Shown here piece after piece: positions 23,120 to 35,270 of a DNA stretch of 64,000 bases; the first letter of the stretch is position 1; every line of letters begins with the position of its first letter. Made by a program: the position numbers and the translations under genes. Below the pieces are notes generated by a model, which did no database searches, had not been told where the DNA came from, and saw nothing but the letters and a program-made list of their open reading frames with translations. This DNA is from Torreya grandis (taxonomy: Eukaryota; Streptophyta; Pinopsida; Cupressales; Taxaceae). The stretch is from NCBI GenBank assembly GCA_037957365.1, contig JARHVA010001428.1, forward strand, positions 1 through 64,000, read 5' to 3'.

Positions 23120-23700
23120 TTTAAGGTCATCTTAAGAAGCAAAATAATGTCTTGTGATCAATAGGAGGAAGACAACATGTATGATGAAGAAGTCTAATAT
23201 GATAGTAAAGAAGGAAAATTTGAAGTATACATTGAAACTAAGCTCATAAGTACACTTGATGATTTAAAACATTAAAAATGAACTATCAAATAACTCAAGA
23301 GTCAATTAGAAGAGGTAAATAAAAGGTGGAATTCAAAGGAAGTTGAGTATGACCAATTAAAGAGAGAGTTATATTCCTTGAAGGTTGAGCATAAACAACT
23401 CATAGAAAAATTGAGCAAGTTTGAGAGAGATCATGAGAAGTCAAAAAAAGTCAAGATTACTAACCTAAAAAGATCAATCAGGAAACCTAATGCTATAAAG
23501 TATAAGTCACCATGGAACCATGATGAGTACAGAAATATTATTTGGTACATCTGTCATAATATAGGACACATTAGAAGATTATGTTGTAATAAAGTTAGAA
23601 GGTCCACAAGATTCAAAAAAACATATGAAGCTCATAGAATGCATAATAAGGATCAAACATTGGTATGGAAGCCCAATAAAGCTAGGATGGATTAGATTGA
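23120..23700 (+). pseudogene. gag remnant of F, N-terminus deleted
   Basis: Only about 30 bp separate the primer site from sequence that reads as the middle of a Sirevirus-type Gag: an acidic stretch, a Lys/Glu-rich coiled-coil segment (about 23280-23450), then a zinc knuckle at about 23545-23590 reading W-Y-I-C-H-N-I-G-H-I-R-R-L-C (first Cys lost). The large N-terminal Gag domain that normally precedes this is missing. The longest open part is 23378-23695. Confidence 0.75.
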
Positions 23701-23758
23701 GCTTAAGAAGTAATATGAACTATTTACCAAGGAGGAATAAAAGACCAAAGATGACTCT

Positions 23759-24180
23759 ATGCTATCTCAAATTGGCTTTCACATTCAAGATGAATTTATG
23801 AAATGGTATATAGATAGTTGTTACTCAAGCTACATAACAGGGGGTAGAAATAAGTTCATCTCATTCAAAAAGAATGATCCAGGAATAATTAGGTTTAGAG
23901 ACAACACAACTGCCAATGTAGTTGGTAAGGGTGTCTTGAGTTTGGATAATGGAAAGATGAAAACATAAAATGCGTTATATGTGGAAGGTCTAAAACATAA
24001 CCTACTTAGTGTGAGTCAAATTTCAAATCAAGGACACACACTAATGTTTCATGAAAGAGGGTGTGAAATAAAGAGAGCCAAATTAGGAAGGCTAATTTCC
24101 AATGCGAAGAGGATTGAGAATAACTTATATGTATTGAATGAGATCAAGAAAGAGAGATGTTTCATTAGCTAGATAGATGA
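23759..24180 (+). pseudogene. Protease remnant of F
   Basis: KWYIDSCYSSYITGGRNKF at about 23801-23860 is the copia protease active site (W-Y-I-D-S-G-C-S-x-H-M-T-G) with the Gly replaced by Cys and the His by Tyr. Later blocks VVGKGVLSL and ALYVEGLKHNLLSVSQI (23970-24030) are intact in text. A TAA after KMKT interrupts the frame. Confidence 0.85.
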
Positions 24181-24890
24181 AAGTTGGATATGGCACAAAA
24201 GGCTAGGTCACCTAAACATTGAAAACTTGGTTAGGATTATCACTAAGAATTTTGTGAAGAACATCCCTAAGACCATCAAACCTACAAGCATACTTTGTAA
24301 GGCATGTCAACATGGAAATCAGACTAGAAGAAGGTTCAATTGTAAGGAGTACTCTACTAAAAGACCCTTGGAGTTAATATACACTAAGCTTTATGGGCTT
24401 GAAATAATTCAAAGCATTCAAGGAGATAACTAATTCATGTTACTCATTGATGATTACAAAAGGATGACTTGGGTTACATTCCTCAAAGATAAATTAAAAG
24501 CTCTTGACAAGTTTAAGGCATTCAAGGCTCTTATTGAGAATGAAAAAAATGGGAAGATCAAGTGCCTAAGATCTAATAGAGGATGAGAGTTTTGGTCCAT
24601 TGATTTTGATGAATTTTGTGAGGTTCATGGAATAAGGAGACAATTCTCAGTATCTAAGACAACTCAATAGAATGGGGTAGTGGAAAGGAAGAATAGGATA
24701 GTTTAAGAAATTGCTAGAACTATGTTGAATGAGTCTATATTATTTGATGGATATTGGAGACATGTAGTAATGTTTATTCTCTACATTTTGAATAGAGGAC
24801 ATATAAGGACTAATGGAAAAAATATTTATTATGAACTATGGAGGGGCAAAAATATTTATTATGAACTTTAGAGAATGTGGAATTCAAGAA
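24180..24890 (+). pseudogene. Integrase remnant of F, C-terminally deleted
   Basis: The HHCC zinc region has WHKRLGHLNIENL (24191-24230) and CKACQHGNQ (24298-24325). The core has LLIDDYKRMTWVTFL (first Asp), CLRSNRG-stop-EF (second Asp of S/T-D-N-G-G-E-F changed to Asn) and NGVVERKNRI (Glu kept, 24676). After NIYYEL the text stops. A 20-bp stretch AAAAATATTTATTATGAACT occurs twice (24817 and 24849) at the break, and the C-terminal part of integrase is missing. Confidence 0.8.
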
Positions 24891-25149
24891 TGAAGAGGAG
24901 AATATATAGGTTGATGAGGAAGAACAAGAAGTTGAAGAGAGATAGGACTCAAAATGACCCTCAAGATAGATTCAAAGAGACCACCTTGAATCTCAAATCA
25001 TTGGCAACAAGAATGTAGGTATGTAAACTAGGAGAAGAATGGTAAGTAATCTAAATCAAGAGAATGCTCTATTATCCAAGATTGAACCAAAGATTCTTAT
25101 AGAATTAAAAACAAAGACAAAATTTAGATATGTGTTATGAAAGAGGAGT

Positions 25150-25980
25150 TAGACCAAATAGAGGAATGAGACTTGGGAACTAGTTCCTAGGCCTAAATAC
25201 AAGAATGTCATTAGCACAAAATGGGTGTTTAGAAGCAAGCTGAATGAAGATGGAGAAGTCACTAAGAACAAGGATATATTGGTTGGAAAGGGATATGCAC
25301 AAGTTGAAGGAGTATACTTTAAGGAGACCTTTGCACCAGTAGCAATATTAGAGGCCATAAAATTATTTATATCTTATGCAAGATTCAAAGGATTCAATTT
25401 ATACCAGATGGATGTCAAATCTACATTTTTGAATGGGAATTTGGAAGAATAAGTGTACATTGAGAAACTTGATGGGTTCTAATTATTAGGTGAAAAAGAC
25501 TATGTTTACGTATTGAATAAGGCTTTATATGGTCTAAATCAAGATCCTAGAGCTTGGTATTCTAGATTGAACAAGTATATATTGGATCAAGGGCTTAAAA
25601 GAAGAGTTGAAAACAATAATCTATACATCAAGATAGAAGATGACCATTAGCTGATAGTATTTGTCTATGTGGACGGAATCATCTTTGGTGGAAATAATGA
25701 GAACATGACAAAGGCCTTTGTAGAGGTGATGAAGAAAGAGTTTGATATGTCCATGTTAGGAGAAATATCATTCTTTCCTGGGTTGAAAATCACTTAATAT
25801 AAAAAAGGTATATTCATCTCACAAGCCAAGTATATAAGAGAGATGTTGAAGAAGTTTGAGATGGAGGATTACAAGGTAGTTAATACACCCATGATCATAG
25901 GATGCAAGTTGAGAAAGGAAGATGAGTCTTAAAAGGTCAATCAGACATCATATAGGTCAATGATTGCAATTTTGTTATAC
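25150..25980 (+). pseudogene. Reverse transcriptase remnant of F
   Basis: Copia RT with [20 protein letters not shown] at the start, [14 protein letters not shown] (25308-25350), [16 protein letters not shown] (25405-25450), LYGLNQDPRAWYSRL (25527-25572), and the catalytic box FVYVDGIIFGG with YVDG at 25666-25677. The last aspartate of Y-V-D-D is Gly. Stops at Gln positions (for example after NLEE and DDH). Otherwise among the better preserved coding stretches of the window. Confidence 0.9.
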
Positions 25981-25984
25981 ACCA

Positions 25985-26600
25985 CTACCTCTAGACCTGA
26001 CACCATGCAAGTAGTAGGTCTTATGGGTAGGTTTCAAGCAAATCCAAACAAGAATCATTTACAAATAGTCAAAAGGATACTTAGGTATCTCAAGGGGACT
26101 ATGGAGTATATATTCTAGTATCCAAGAAGTAAATATTTCAATTTGATATCCCACAAAGATGTATATTGGGTAGGAAGTATATATGATAGGAAGAGTACAA
26201 GTGGAGAAGCCTTCTTCCTAGGTGGGTGCCTAGTCTCATGGGTAAGAAAGAAGTAACCATTAGTAGCTTTGTCCACCTATGAGGCTGAGTAAATTATTAT
26301 AGCTTCATGTTTTACTTAGGTCCTATGGATGAGATAGACCCTAAAAGTCTACAAGGTGGAGTATGATGGTCCTATCCCTCTCTATTATGAAAATACTATT
26401 GCTATAAGCATTTCAAAGTATCTTGTCATGCACTCAAGGACCAAATAGATTACCATTAGGTATCATTTTTTAAGAGAGAAGGTAAGTGAACAAAGTTTCA
26501 AACATGATTATATTTCTACATAGGATTAAATTGTAGACATCATGACCGAACCACTTCCAAACATAACTTTTGAACACCTAAGATAGGAATTAGGTGTAAT
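25985..26600 (+). pseudogene. Copia RNase H remnant of F
   Basis: ASRPDTMQVV-like entry (TTTSRPDTMQ), HLQIVKRILRYLKGT (26058-26103), a HKDVYWVGS block where the usual S-D-A-D-W-A-G is expected (aspartates largely lost), GRKSTSGEAFFLGG (DRKSTSGE here), ALSTYEAE-stop (26265-26290), and a final HFLREKV..SFKHDYIST block. The catalytic Glu of the TYEAE block is kept. Confidence 0.8.
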
Positions 26601-26817
26601 TCCTTCCCCTAGCAATCATTGAAGAAGACAAATACCTAGGGGAGATAATCATGATCATTATCTCTAATAACATGTGATTTATTTCAAAAGGGTATGCATA
26701 GAGATAGGGGGAATATATTTTTTAATGTCTCATAAACTCTTAGTTCTTTGTGTTGAGTATTTTGGTTGCAAGGAGTATGATCCAAGGAATTTCAGACATA
26801 AATTATTCATTTATGTT

Positions 26818-26830
26818 AAAGGGGGAGAAA
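26818..26830 (+). other. Polypurine tract candidate of F
   Basis: AAAGGGGGAGAAA downstream of pol. A second candidate, ACAAAGTGGGATAT (26883-26896), is followed by TGCTGAGCATTG, which resembles the start of Sirevirus LTRs. Confidence 0.5.
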
Positions 26831-26896
26831 TAAAAAATGGGGAGATAAGAATGATCAGTTTTAGTATGGTGTTCCATCAATGACAAAGTGGGATAT

Positions 26897-27874
26897 TGCT
26901 GAGCATTGTTTCTATTATTGAGGTTTGGCACTGAAATTATCAGTGATGTTGAAAGTTGTTCATGAGGTCATTGAACAATGTATTTGCTTGATTGTGTCCT
27001 TAAGAGGTATGAAATTGGTTGAGAAACATGTGAGGAATGTGATAAAGGTGTAGAGTCATCAAATAATGTTTTAATGATCAACTATCAAGCTTCAAGATCT
27101 TGAGAAGCCTAGTCATGTCATTGGTCATTGCATAAAAAAGACCTTATGAGAAGGCATGAGGATGGTGGCTTGGTGAGATAGATACACATAGGCATGATTA
27201 GATGTTTTAGGATGATTAATATTTCATTTGAGTCACTATATCACTCATTAGAGTCTCAAAGTGAGTCTACAGGGGTAAGACCTTCAGACCTAACATGCAA
27301 CTAGACTAGTTCTAGACCCTTCCTAACCTAATGAGGTGTCATGAGGTATTTTTAAGGGATATAAAGGATGAATAGTAGTTTTATAACATGTTAGAAGTTT
27401 CTTGAGCATGATTTTAAGTTAGAGAGTGCATGAACAATGGCTAGAGGTGTAGTTTCAAGGCCTAATGTGACTTGTAGGTCTAAAACCTAGAGAGCAAAGA
27501 GAGAGATGGTGGCTAGATGGGGAATCAAGATAATTTTCAAAGGAAAGTATGAGTATGTGTGATTTTAAATAGTTATTTCATGGTTTATTATATGTGTTGA
27601 CCAAGTATGAGGTTAAATTTTGTAATAAAATGCATGGAAAATGGTTTTTAGGTTTCTTGTGTGCACAGAATGAAAGATTCTCAACCCAAAAAGAACTTTT
27701 AATTACTCATTGGAATGTGTTAAATTTGAAAGGTAACCTAAGATAATCATGGTATATTTAGAATATTATTATCTCAAAATTACAATCATTAATTTTTGGA
27801 ATACAGAGCTAAGCTTTATAAATAATCGTTAATACCATAAATAGTGTTAACCCTCTCTAAAACCCTAACATTGA
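26897..27874 (+). repeat. F segment between pol and the shared LTR sequence
   Basis: About 980 bp without coding signal. It begins TGCTGAGCATTG just after a polypurine tract and may be the 5' part of the 3' LTR that is missing from the 5' LTR, or it may be 3' non-coding sequence. The two readings are not separable here. Confidence 0.4.
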
Positions 27875-29790
27875 CCCAATGAGAAATATATTGATCAAAA
27901 TATTATATTATGGATTTTAATGGATATGTATGTTATTATAGGTTGTATTAAACTCTCTTAGGCACCTCCAGGTGTGATTGGTTTGTCAAGGGAATGAGTG
28001 GACCCTATAAGAAAGGCCTTATTTCTTAAAGATTTATTATCATAGGTAGAGTTGACTAAGTCAAAGTTAATAATTAGATTAAGGTTGAATATTAAGACTT
28101 GTATTAAATTTTAATGGTGTTTTTTGAGTATTTTATATCTCTTAGGGTTTCTAAAATAATCATACAAGTTGACCAGTCGTCAACAGACCTAGTGGTGCAA
28201 ACAGTAAGAAAACTAGGTATAAGTGAAAAGTTGATTAGGGATGTGTTATCATGGATTAAAGATGGATAAAAATGCATGAAAATGTTTTTAAATACCTATA
28301 ATATATGTTTATATCATATAAATTATTTGGATATGATTATATATAGCAAAATGTTGCTATCATATTTACTTGTCTAACTTAGTGAGGTCTATGTACAGTG
28401 AAGTCATGAGATTAGTCTATAAGACCAATATTGCTATTACAGATTATGATATATTTGTTGTAATTTGTTATAAGGTTATTTTAATATCATATTAATTCAT
28501 TGTAAGTTCTTAAGTATCCCTCTTATGTATTAAAAAATCATGTTTCCATTACTGTGTTTTGAAGCTAGTTGATAGTTCTGAGTGGGCTACTTGCAAAGAA
28601 GGGTTTGAGTCCTTTTTAAATATTTAATTAAGTATAATTAACTTGTTAAATATATGGATGTATTTAGTTTTATTTTTATATAATTTTTTTCCATGGTTTT
28701 TTGAAAATATTATGTTTGTGGTTTAGTTTTTCAAGATGGACTTTTTGGGTATGCATAGGCCTAATTGTGAACAATGCTAATGACATGCTTCAAGTGGTGG
28801 TTGGAGATAAAAAGTGTCATGGACCCAAGATGAGACTTATAGGGGTATATTAAATTTAAATATTAAATATTACTATTATGTGAGAAGACTAATATTGTTC
28901 TAAGGTGTTCATATAGTAATGTGTGTTAATGAAGGCCTAATTGAATTATGTCTCCTTTAGGCCTAAAAAGGGGTTTTGGTCCTATATGCTATGACTAACC
29001 TATTATAATTTTTGGTTCATATTTTTAAAATTTCTTAAGGTCTATTTTATTGAAAAAATAAGTGGGAAAGTGTGTATGGCTGGCCAACAGGTTATGATCA
29101 AGAACATAGTATAAGAACAAGGCCTAATAGGCCTGATTGTCTAGAGAGTGTGTGTGTTGAAGTGAATGAGATAGAAATTTGAAGAGATAAATGAGGTATT
29201 TTATGCCATTATGATTATATAGATAAACCATTAGGAATATCTGACAAGGGTACTATACATGATTATCAAGGACATATGATCTAACCAAGTCAAAAAGAGG
29301 GCTAATTGAGTGAAGAAGGCTAGAGACTAGTTTGAGAAGGATAGGTGTGTTCAAAGAGAAGAAAATGGATATAATCATATTTTATATGAAAGGGTTCTAA
29401 AGGTGATCAAATTTTTGAGGTGGATGAATTTGTGCTGAGTCATTTAGGGGGTTGGTGCCTCCTTGAAAGTGGGTGTTTGCTAAAGCCTAGTCAAGTTGGT
29501 GCTTGGATAGTTAGAGTTGGTGCTTCAAGTGAAGTTGGTTCTTCACTAAATATTGATGTTTGAACTATAGGATAGTAACCAATTTTCATAATCAATAGGT
29601 TTTATTTCCTTTTGGGGTTTCCCACACAAATAAGGGTTCTATGTGTTATGTTCTTATATCATGATCACGACTCGTAATGTGTTTCTAGTTTACTATGTTG
29701 TTTTGATAGTTCATGAATGATAAGGTAAATATTTATAAAGTTTTGAAGACTAAATCACACCCTATATTAGTCATTATAAGTCTAATATTC
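27875..29790 (+). repeat. 3' LTR of F (part shared with the 5' LTR)
   Basis: Homologous to 21198-23078 over its full length; the last matching block is TCACACCCTATATTAGT (29754). The end is approximate. 29790-29817 is unassigned flank before element C. Confidence 0.75.
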
Positions 29791-29817
29791 ATAGCATTTA
29801 AATTTACTACTAGGTAA

Positions 29818-31029
29818 TGGTATGTGTATACACATAATATTTTCAAATTTTAACAAATAATGATGCTTTACATCTTCCAGGAACCCATCAAGACTCAATC
29901 TCTCTGAGTGCACACATTAAAGGGTGCACCAAAAAAGGTGTGGGTAGACCTTTGGTGCTTTTCAATATTGTTGTCCCTTATTTATAGATTATTACCAATC
30001 CAACTAATGCTTAAAACCTTCCCTAAAGCTATTTATCTTCCCTTGAGTATTCCTATAGTCTTTTCCTCTTTCCATTCTTCTTTTTCTTGTCTTAAACTCA
30101 TTTTTTACTATCAGTTATACTGGTTCAACTAGGTCAACCTAGTATAGCTTATGGGTATTATTTACTTTATTAGCTTTTTAACCCTTTGGTTGACCTAGTT
30201 TAGACCTAGTAAATTATCCTAAAAAACACACTAGGTCGACTGGATTGACCTTGTACAAATAACATTCCCAGAAGAATTTAGGACAAGATCTACCTATATA
30301 CACAAATTATTTCAATCATTATTCATATGCGCAATCAAGATTTATTATTCACTCGTGCTTCTTCATAGTCTACTCTTCTACCATTCTACTTGAGGAGACT
30401 TAGCTTAGGTTTCTTACTTTGTTGAATCTAATATGGTGGACAAGTCTTGGATGATTTAGCCTTTCTTAATGATCCTTACAAACCACACTAACCTCTTTCA
30501 AAGCCCCTTTGGATAAGGGAAGTATTGAGTCTTGATGGGTTCACATTCAGGAAGTATATTCCAACTTTATTCTCCTCTCTTTTAGTATATATAAGTAGCA
30601 TAAGTGTTGGCTCAAATAATAATATCTTTTATATTTTATGTATTAGGGTGTTACTCATACTTATTTTAATTGAAGTTCCCTATACATGTTTGTTTTATTA
30701 TTTCTAACCCCCCACTTTGTGCCACAATATTTGGTGAGTAGTAGATTAGATTTTACTTTCTTTTTATTAGAATAAAAGTGAATGCTTTAAACCTAAGGAC
30801 TCCATTAGGGTTATTGTGAAATTGTGTTAGACTGTAGGCTTTAAAACGCTTCCTAACATGATGTGTTGTGAAAAGTGATACAAGTGATCCCCTAATCAGG
30901 TCTAGCAGATCCATATATTTTTCATGGTCATGTTTAACAAGTGTATCCCAAATCAGAAGTATAGGTGTGATCTGTCTTATCCAATCTAGGATTAATTTGT
31001 AGACATGATGTATTTTTTGATTTCATACA
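29818..31029 (+). repeat. 5' LTR of C
   Basis: Starts TGGTATGTGTATACACATAA and ends TTTCATACA. 1212 bp against 1210 bp for the 3' LTR. Third family member: C' at 16160-17350. It contains TAGGTCGAC-like motifs and a weak TATATA at 30295-30300. Confidence 0.85.
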
Positions 31030-31031
31030 AT

Positions 31032-31050
31032 TTGGTGAACCTGACATGAA
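31032..31050 (+). other. Primer binding site of C
   Basis: TTGGTGAACCTGACATGAA, two bases after the LTR, agreeing with C' at 16142-16158. The tRNA is not assigned. Confidence 0.6.
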
Positions 31051-31189
31051 CTAACCCTTGCAGTATTTATTAACTCTTACCTTCATCTATTTTTATCATC
31101 ATCTTTATCATATATTTTTGACATTTTGGATCAAAATTTCCAACCCAAATTTGTATCTTTATACACAGGTTAAGAGAATAGATAATTGG

Positions 31190-32600
31190 ATCAACCTAAT
31201 TGACCTAATATAGGTTTCTAACCTTTCAAACACCTGGTTTAGCTTATTAGGTCAACCTAATCAACCCCTTATAGTTTCATCACTTTTCAACAGGTTCTTC
31301 TACAACTTGATCGATATTGTCCACCCAATTTTTAGGTTTCTCAAGCATACTTCCAAGTTATAGATGACCAATATTACTCATTACATCTCTGATCCACCAA
31401 GATTCCTTTCTACTATATTTATCTCTTTTATGCATTTCCTTTCATAGTTTATAGTCTTTAAAACTACCCTTGCATAGTCAACTAGATTGACACTACCAAC
31501 CCTATTTTGTGTTCTATGTGTTGTTTGAAATAACTGGATTGACACTGCCAACCCAGTTTATTTTCATAATTTGCTTTCATAGTATAGGTTTGACCCTATT
31601 GACCTTATTATATATTTTATGCATATAGTATCAACACTATACCTTGTTTCAAATTAGAATTAACCTTATATCTGTTAGTAATTAGCTTATGCATTTTTTT
31701 TCTTTTTGTTTGCATGCTTAGAATAGTTCACATAGTTTAATTAGGGGTTTTTCAATTTATCACTTAGTTTCACTATTTATATTTTATGCACACATGGCCA
31801 ATTCACAAAACATAAACAAACACTTTAAAATTTTGTCTACCCTAGGCTAACCTACTTGGATTTCATCACCAAGGGAGAAACCAACTTGATGCTCTAGTCA
31901 AGTATAAAGCATGGTTAATGGTATGTTCTGGATAAGCACTTGATACCCTTAATGTTTTGATGTGTTAAGTGAGGGGGTAGGCCCCAATATTAAGATTATA
32001 TCATTGCCACTATAGTCCCTTTCAATCCAAACTACCTAAAACCATCCTTAGATTGTTATCTAGTACCTTGCTTATAGCCAACTTCCAATCACATTTTAAA
32101 ATCAATCTTAATAATTTAATTAACAATTTGGTTGACCCATTAGTTAGTTTTAATTTTCAAGTTGATTTCTTTCTCTTTTTTTAATTGTGTGTGTAAAAAC
32201 TTGCATTAGCTATTGTTAATATAAGATTTTGTTTTATGTGCTTCAATTAGATTGGCTAGCATTGATCCAATTTATTATTCATTTCCTTTTAGCTCTTACT
32301 TTCCTAGATTAGCTACAAAAATTATTTTGTTTCAATACATAACTTGTTATCATCTTGCTCTTTCTTCCTATTTGTTGTACTAAATCGACCCATTCGACCT
32401 TGTATCTTATTCATCCCCTGTTCACTGTATTGGATTGACCCAGTCGACCCTGTATAGTCTACAACTATTTTTCCATCTTTTTTCTTTCCTCTATTCATTG
32501 TACTAGATCAACCTAGCCAACCCTGTATAGTTTATAGGCCCTATTTTCTATACTAGATCGACCCAATCAACCCTGTATTATTTCCTAATTTCCTTGTTTG
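31190..32600 (+). repeat. Leader of C with repeated GATCGACCCAGTCGACCCTGTA motif
   Basis: Non-coding. The unit TACTAGATCGACCCAATCAA-CCCTGTAT recurs at about 32379, 32430, 32499 and 32553, with looser copies at 31190-31320 and 31480-31600. Related TAGGTCGACC/GGTCAACC motifs occur in all three C-family LTRs. Confidence 0.65.
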
Positions 32601-32657
32601 TCAATTTAATTCCTTATCCTTCTAATTTTTCATTTTGTTCATCTCTCTTTAGTTAGA

Positions 32658-34330
32658 ATGAAATATCCTATCAAAATATTCTTGTATACCTTGAATCCAT
32701 TTAGGTACTATATGGGATGTTCATTTCTTCCTCTCTTTTCCTTCCAAGAGCACCATCAATTTTGGGGCACCTCTTCTCTTCCTTTATCTATAAAATGCAA
32801 TATGGTGAAAATAACACATCAAGATGAAATTGATGGATCTAATCCTTTCTATACTCACCAAGCAATGTCTCAAAATATTCAAACTAATGTGGGAGTAATT
32901 GATACAATTGTACTTAACAATCTCACTAATCCTTCTTCTAGCAATCCTTTCACTAGTACCAATATGGGGAGTGCTCCTACCAACACCAACCCCCCACCTA
33001 AGACAACCCAACTATTAGCCCAAGTTATTCAATAAATGAACATTATGAAAAATTATAATACCAACCAAATGATGAAACTTTAACAACATTTAATCAACCT
33101 AGCTAACCAACCTCTAACTATTCATCCTTAAGTTAATCTTAATTATATTCCTTCACCTCTTAGGGATCCCTTGTTCAATGTTATTCCTCAACCCATAATG
33201 AATAATAAGATGATTCAAAACATTTAAAATGATCATTTATCTCCCTTCATTATTTACATTGATATTGGTAACATATCTCGAACTATCAAATATGATGGGA
33301 CTAAGGACCCTAACTCATTTCTTAAAGCCTTTGGTAACCTTGACAAAGAGTGGATCAAAACTAATAATACCTTTACCACTACTAAAATCTTAGTAAAAAA
33401 TTTCACTGGTGATGTTTTAGAATGGTATAATCAACTTTTCCAACATTATATTTTGCAAGTTAAAGATTTGGTTAATCCTTTGGTTAAAGAGTTTCAACAC
33501 AATGATTTTCCTAAAAATTGTCTTAGCCACTTTATCAATGCTAAACAATCTCCAACTGAATCAGATCATAACTTCATCAAAAGATGAATTTTTTTAGCTC
33601 ATTAAGCTGATAATAACATGAATGATGATAACTTATTGAAACTCTTTATCATGGATTTAACTCATACTCTCCAATATAAGGTTTGCACCTTTGCTCCTCA
33701 AACACTTAATGAAGCTCTTGATCAAGCTAAACGTCAATATTTTCTTATGAAGTAATTCCAACTTAATCTTAAACTTCTTAAAGGATATTTCCAAACATCT
33801 AATTCTATTGCTAGTAATGATCTGAAAATCAAACAAGGGGTTGACAAAACTAATATTCCTTCACCTTCTCATACACTTCTTTCAGTTCAATAAATGAAAC
33901 AATTTTTACTGCCCTTGAAACCTGTCATCTATCCCAATGCTCCTCCTAAGTGGTATGACTCTAATATTTTTTGTTAGTTTCATGATGATATTAGGCATTC
34001 TCATTAATATTGTAGAGGGCTCAATAAATTTCCTATCTCTTATATGTTTGGTTATTCATTCAATCATGAAGCTATGATCAAACTTCGTCATCAAGAATAC
34101 ACTGCCACTTTTAAAAATCAACAAACTTTTAAAGATTTTACATCCAATAGCCAAAACTATTCTTCTAATAATCAATCAAATATCAAGGATGTTTGTGCCA
34201 TTGATGTTTATTATGACCAATACTATAAAAAATCTCAATATGTCAACACTACCAAGGTCAATTATCATCATAAACCAGATCACAAAGATCTTGTTACCAA
34301 GCTTAAAAAGACATCTTTAAATGAATAACT
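32658..34330 (+). pseudogene. gag remnant of C
   Basis: A low-complexity Asn/Pro/Thr-rich N-terminus (32658-33035) precedes a capsid-like region (about 33270-33780) with ISRTIKYDGTKDPNSFLKAF, GDVLEWYNQL and a LDQAKRQYFLMK end. A zinc-knuckle-like segment follows at 33967-34014 (C-stop-F-H-D-D-I-R-H-S-H-stop-Y-C). Stops, mostly TAA or TAG for Gln, split the frame. 34044-34328 is the open C-terminal part. Confidence 0.75.
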
Positions 34331-34689
34331 TTTTAAAGATACTACAACCACCAATATTGAGTCAGAAGCACCTAAGAAATAAATTCCTCTTTCTAATCCT
34401 CCAACCATATATATACCTTCCAGAACTAATTTACCTTCTAAAACTCATGATAGTTCTTTTAAATCTCATTCAAATTTTCTTGAAGAACTAAACTCTATGC
34501 CTTGTAAGATTATTCTTATGGATTTGGTTCACACTTCATCCTGTCATCATAAATTCCTTATGCAACAACTTCAAGAAATTGAAGATCTATCCTACATATA
34601 TAAAGAATCACCTTCTATTGATTCTTAACCTACTAATGTCAGTACCATTGAAACCTTGTGTCCCTCTTCCAAACCTTTTATTGAATTCT

Positions 34690-35270
34690 TTATAGAGGAC
34701 ATGATTAATGATGAAACTATTTTTTGTGCTAATGATCTACCATTCTTTATTAAAATAGCCATTAATACCAATCTTATCTAAAAAGTCTTAGTTGATGAGG
34801 GCTCTGATATTAATGTGACATCCTTGTGGCTTATTCAACAACTTGGTTATAACAAGGATCATTTCAAACAAACTCATCTTACTTGCCATGGTTTTGACAA
34901 GACCAATCAAAAACCACTTGGTTGTATTTGGATTATGTTAACCATAGGCCCTAAGACTGTTCAAACTAAGATTATGGTCCTTGATCCTACTTTATTTTAC
35001 AATATCCTTCTTGGTCATCCATGGACCCATCGAATGTGAGTTATTTATTCTTTTAGTAGTCAATGTATTAAATTCTTGCATAATGGAAAATGGTATAAAC
35101 ATGAACCTGATCCCAATCCATGGAATATCTAGCTTCCTAATCATAAGCCCCAATATTGTAATCTTACAAATCCCAAGATTAACAATGCTTTATTACTCAA
35201 ATTCATCAACATGAGTCCTGATTTCAAAGTTAATCTTGTAGATTCTGATGATGATGAGCCAAATTAATTA
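34690..35270 (+). pseudogene. Aspartic protease remnant of C
   Basis: VLVDEGSDINVTSLWLI at about 34785-34835 corresponds to a V-L-x-D-G-G-S active site with the first Gly replaced by Glu. It is followed by IMVLDPTLFYNILLGHPWTH (34974-35034), the usual C-terminal block. A frameshift or stop at 35039 ends the open part. 35270-36240 is a poorly conserved spacer with open frames (for example 35773-36060) but no domain I recognise. Confidence 0.8.

Larger units (their letters stand above)
21198..29790 (+). mobile_element. Ty1/copia Sirevirus-like element F
   Basis: Two long, similar terminal segments (21198-23078 and 27875 to about 29790) flank copia-ordered gag, protease, integrase, RT and RNase H on the plus strand. 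The RT text ([38 protein letters not shown]) resembles the Sirevirus/Maximus lineage. Gag lacks its N-terminal half and several in-frame stops are present, so it is dead. Confidence 0.85.

Noticed and set aside
32784..33011. Minus-strand ORF of 75 codons
   Set aside because: Antisense to the Asn/Thr/Pro-rich gag N-terminus of C.
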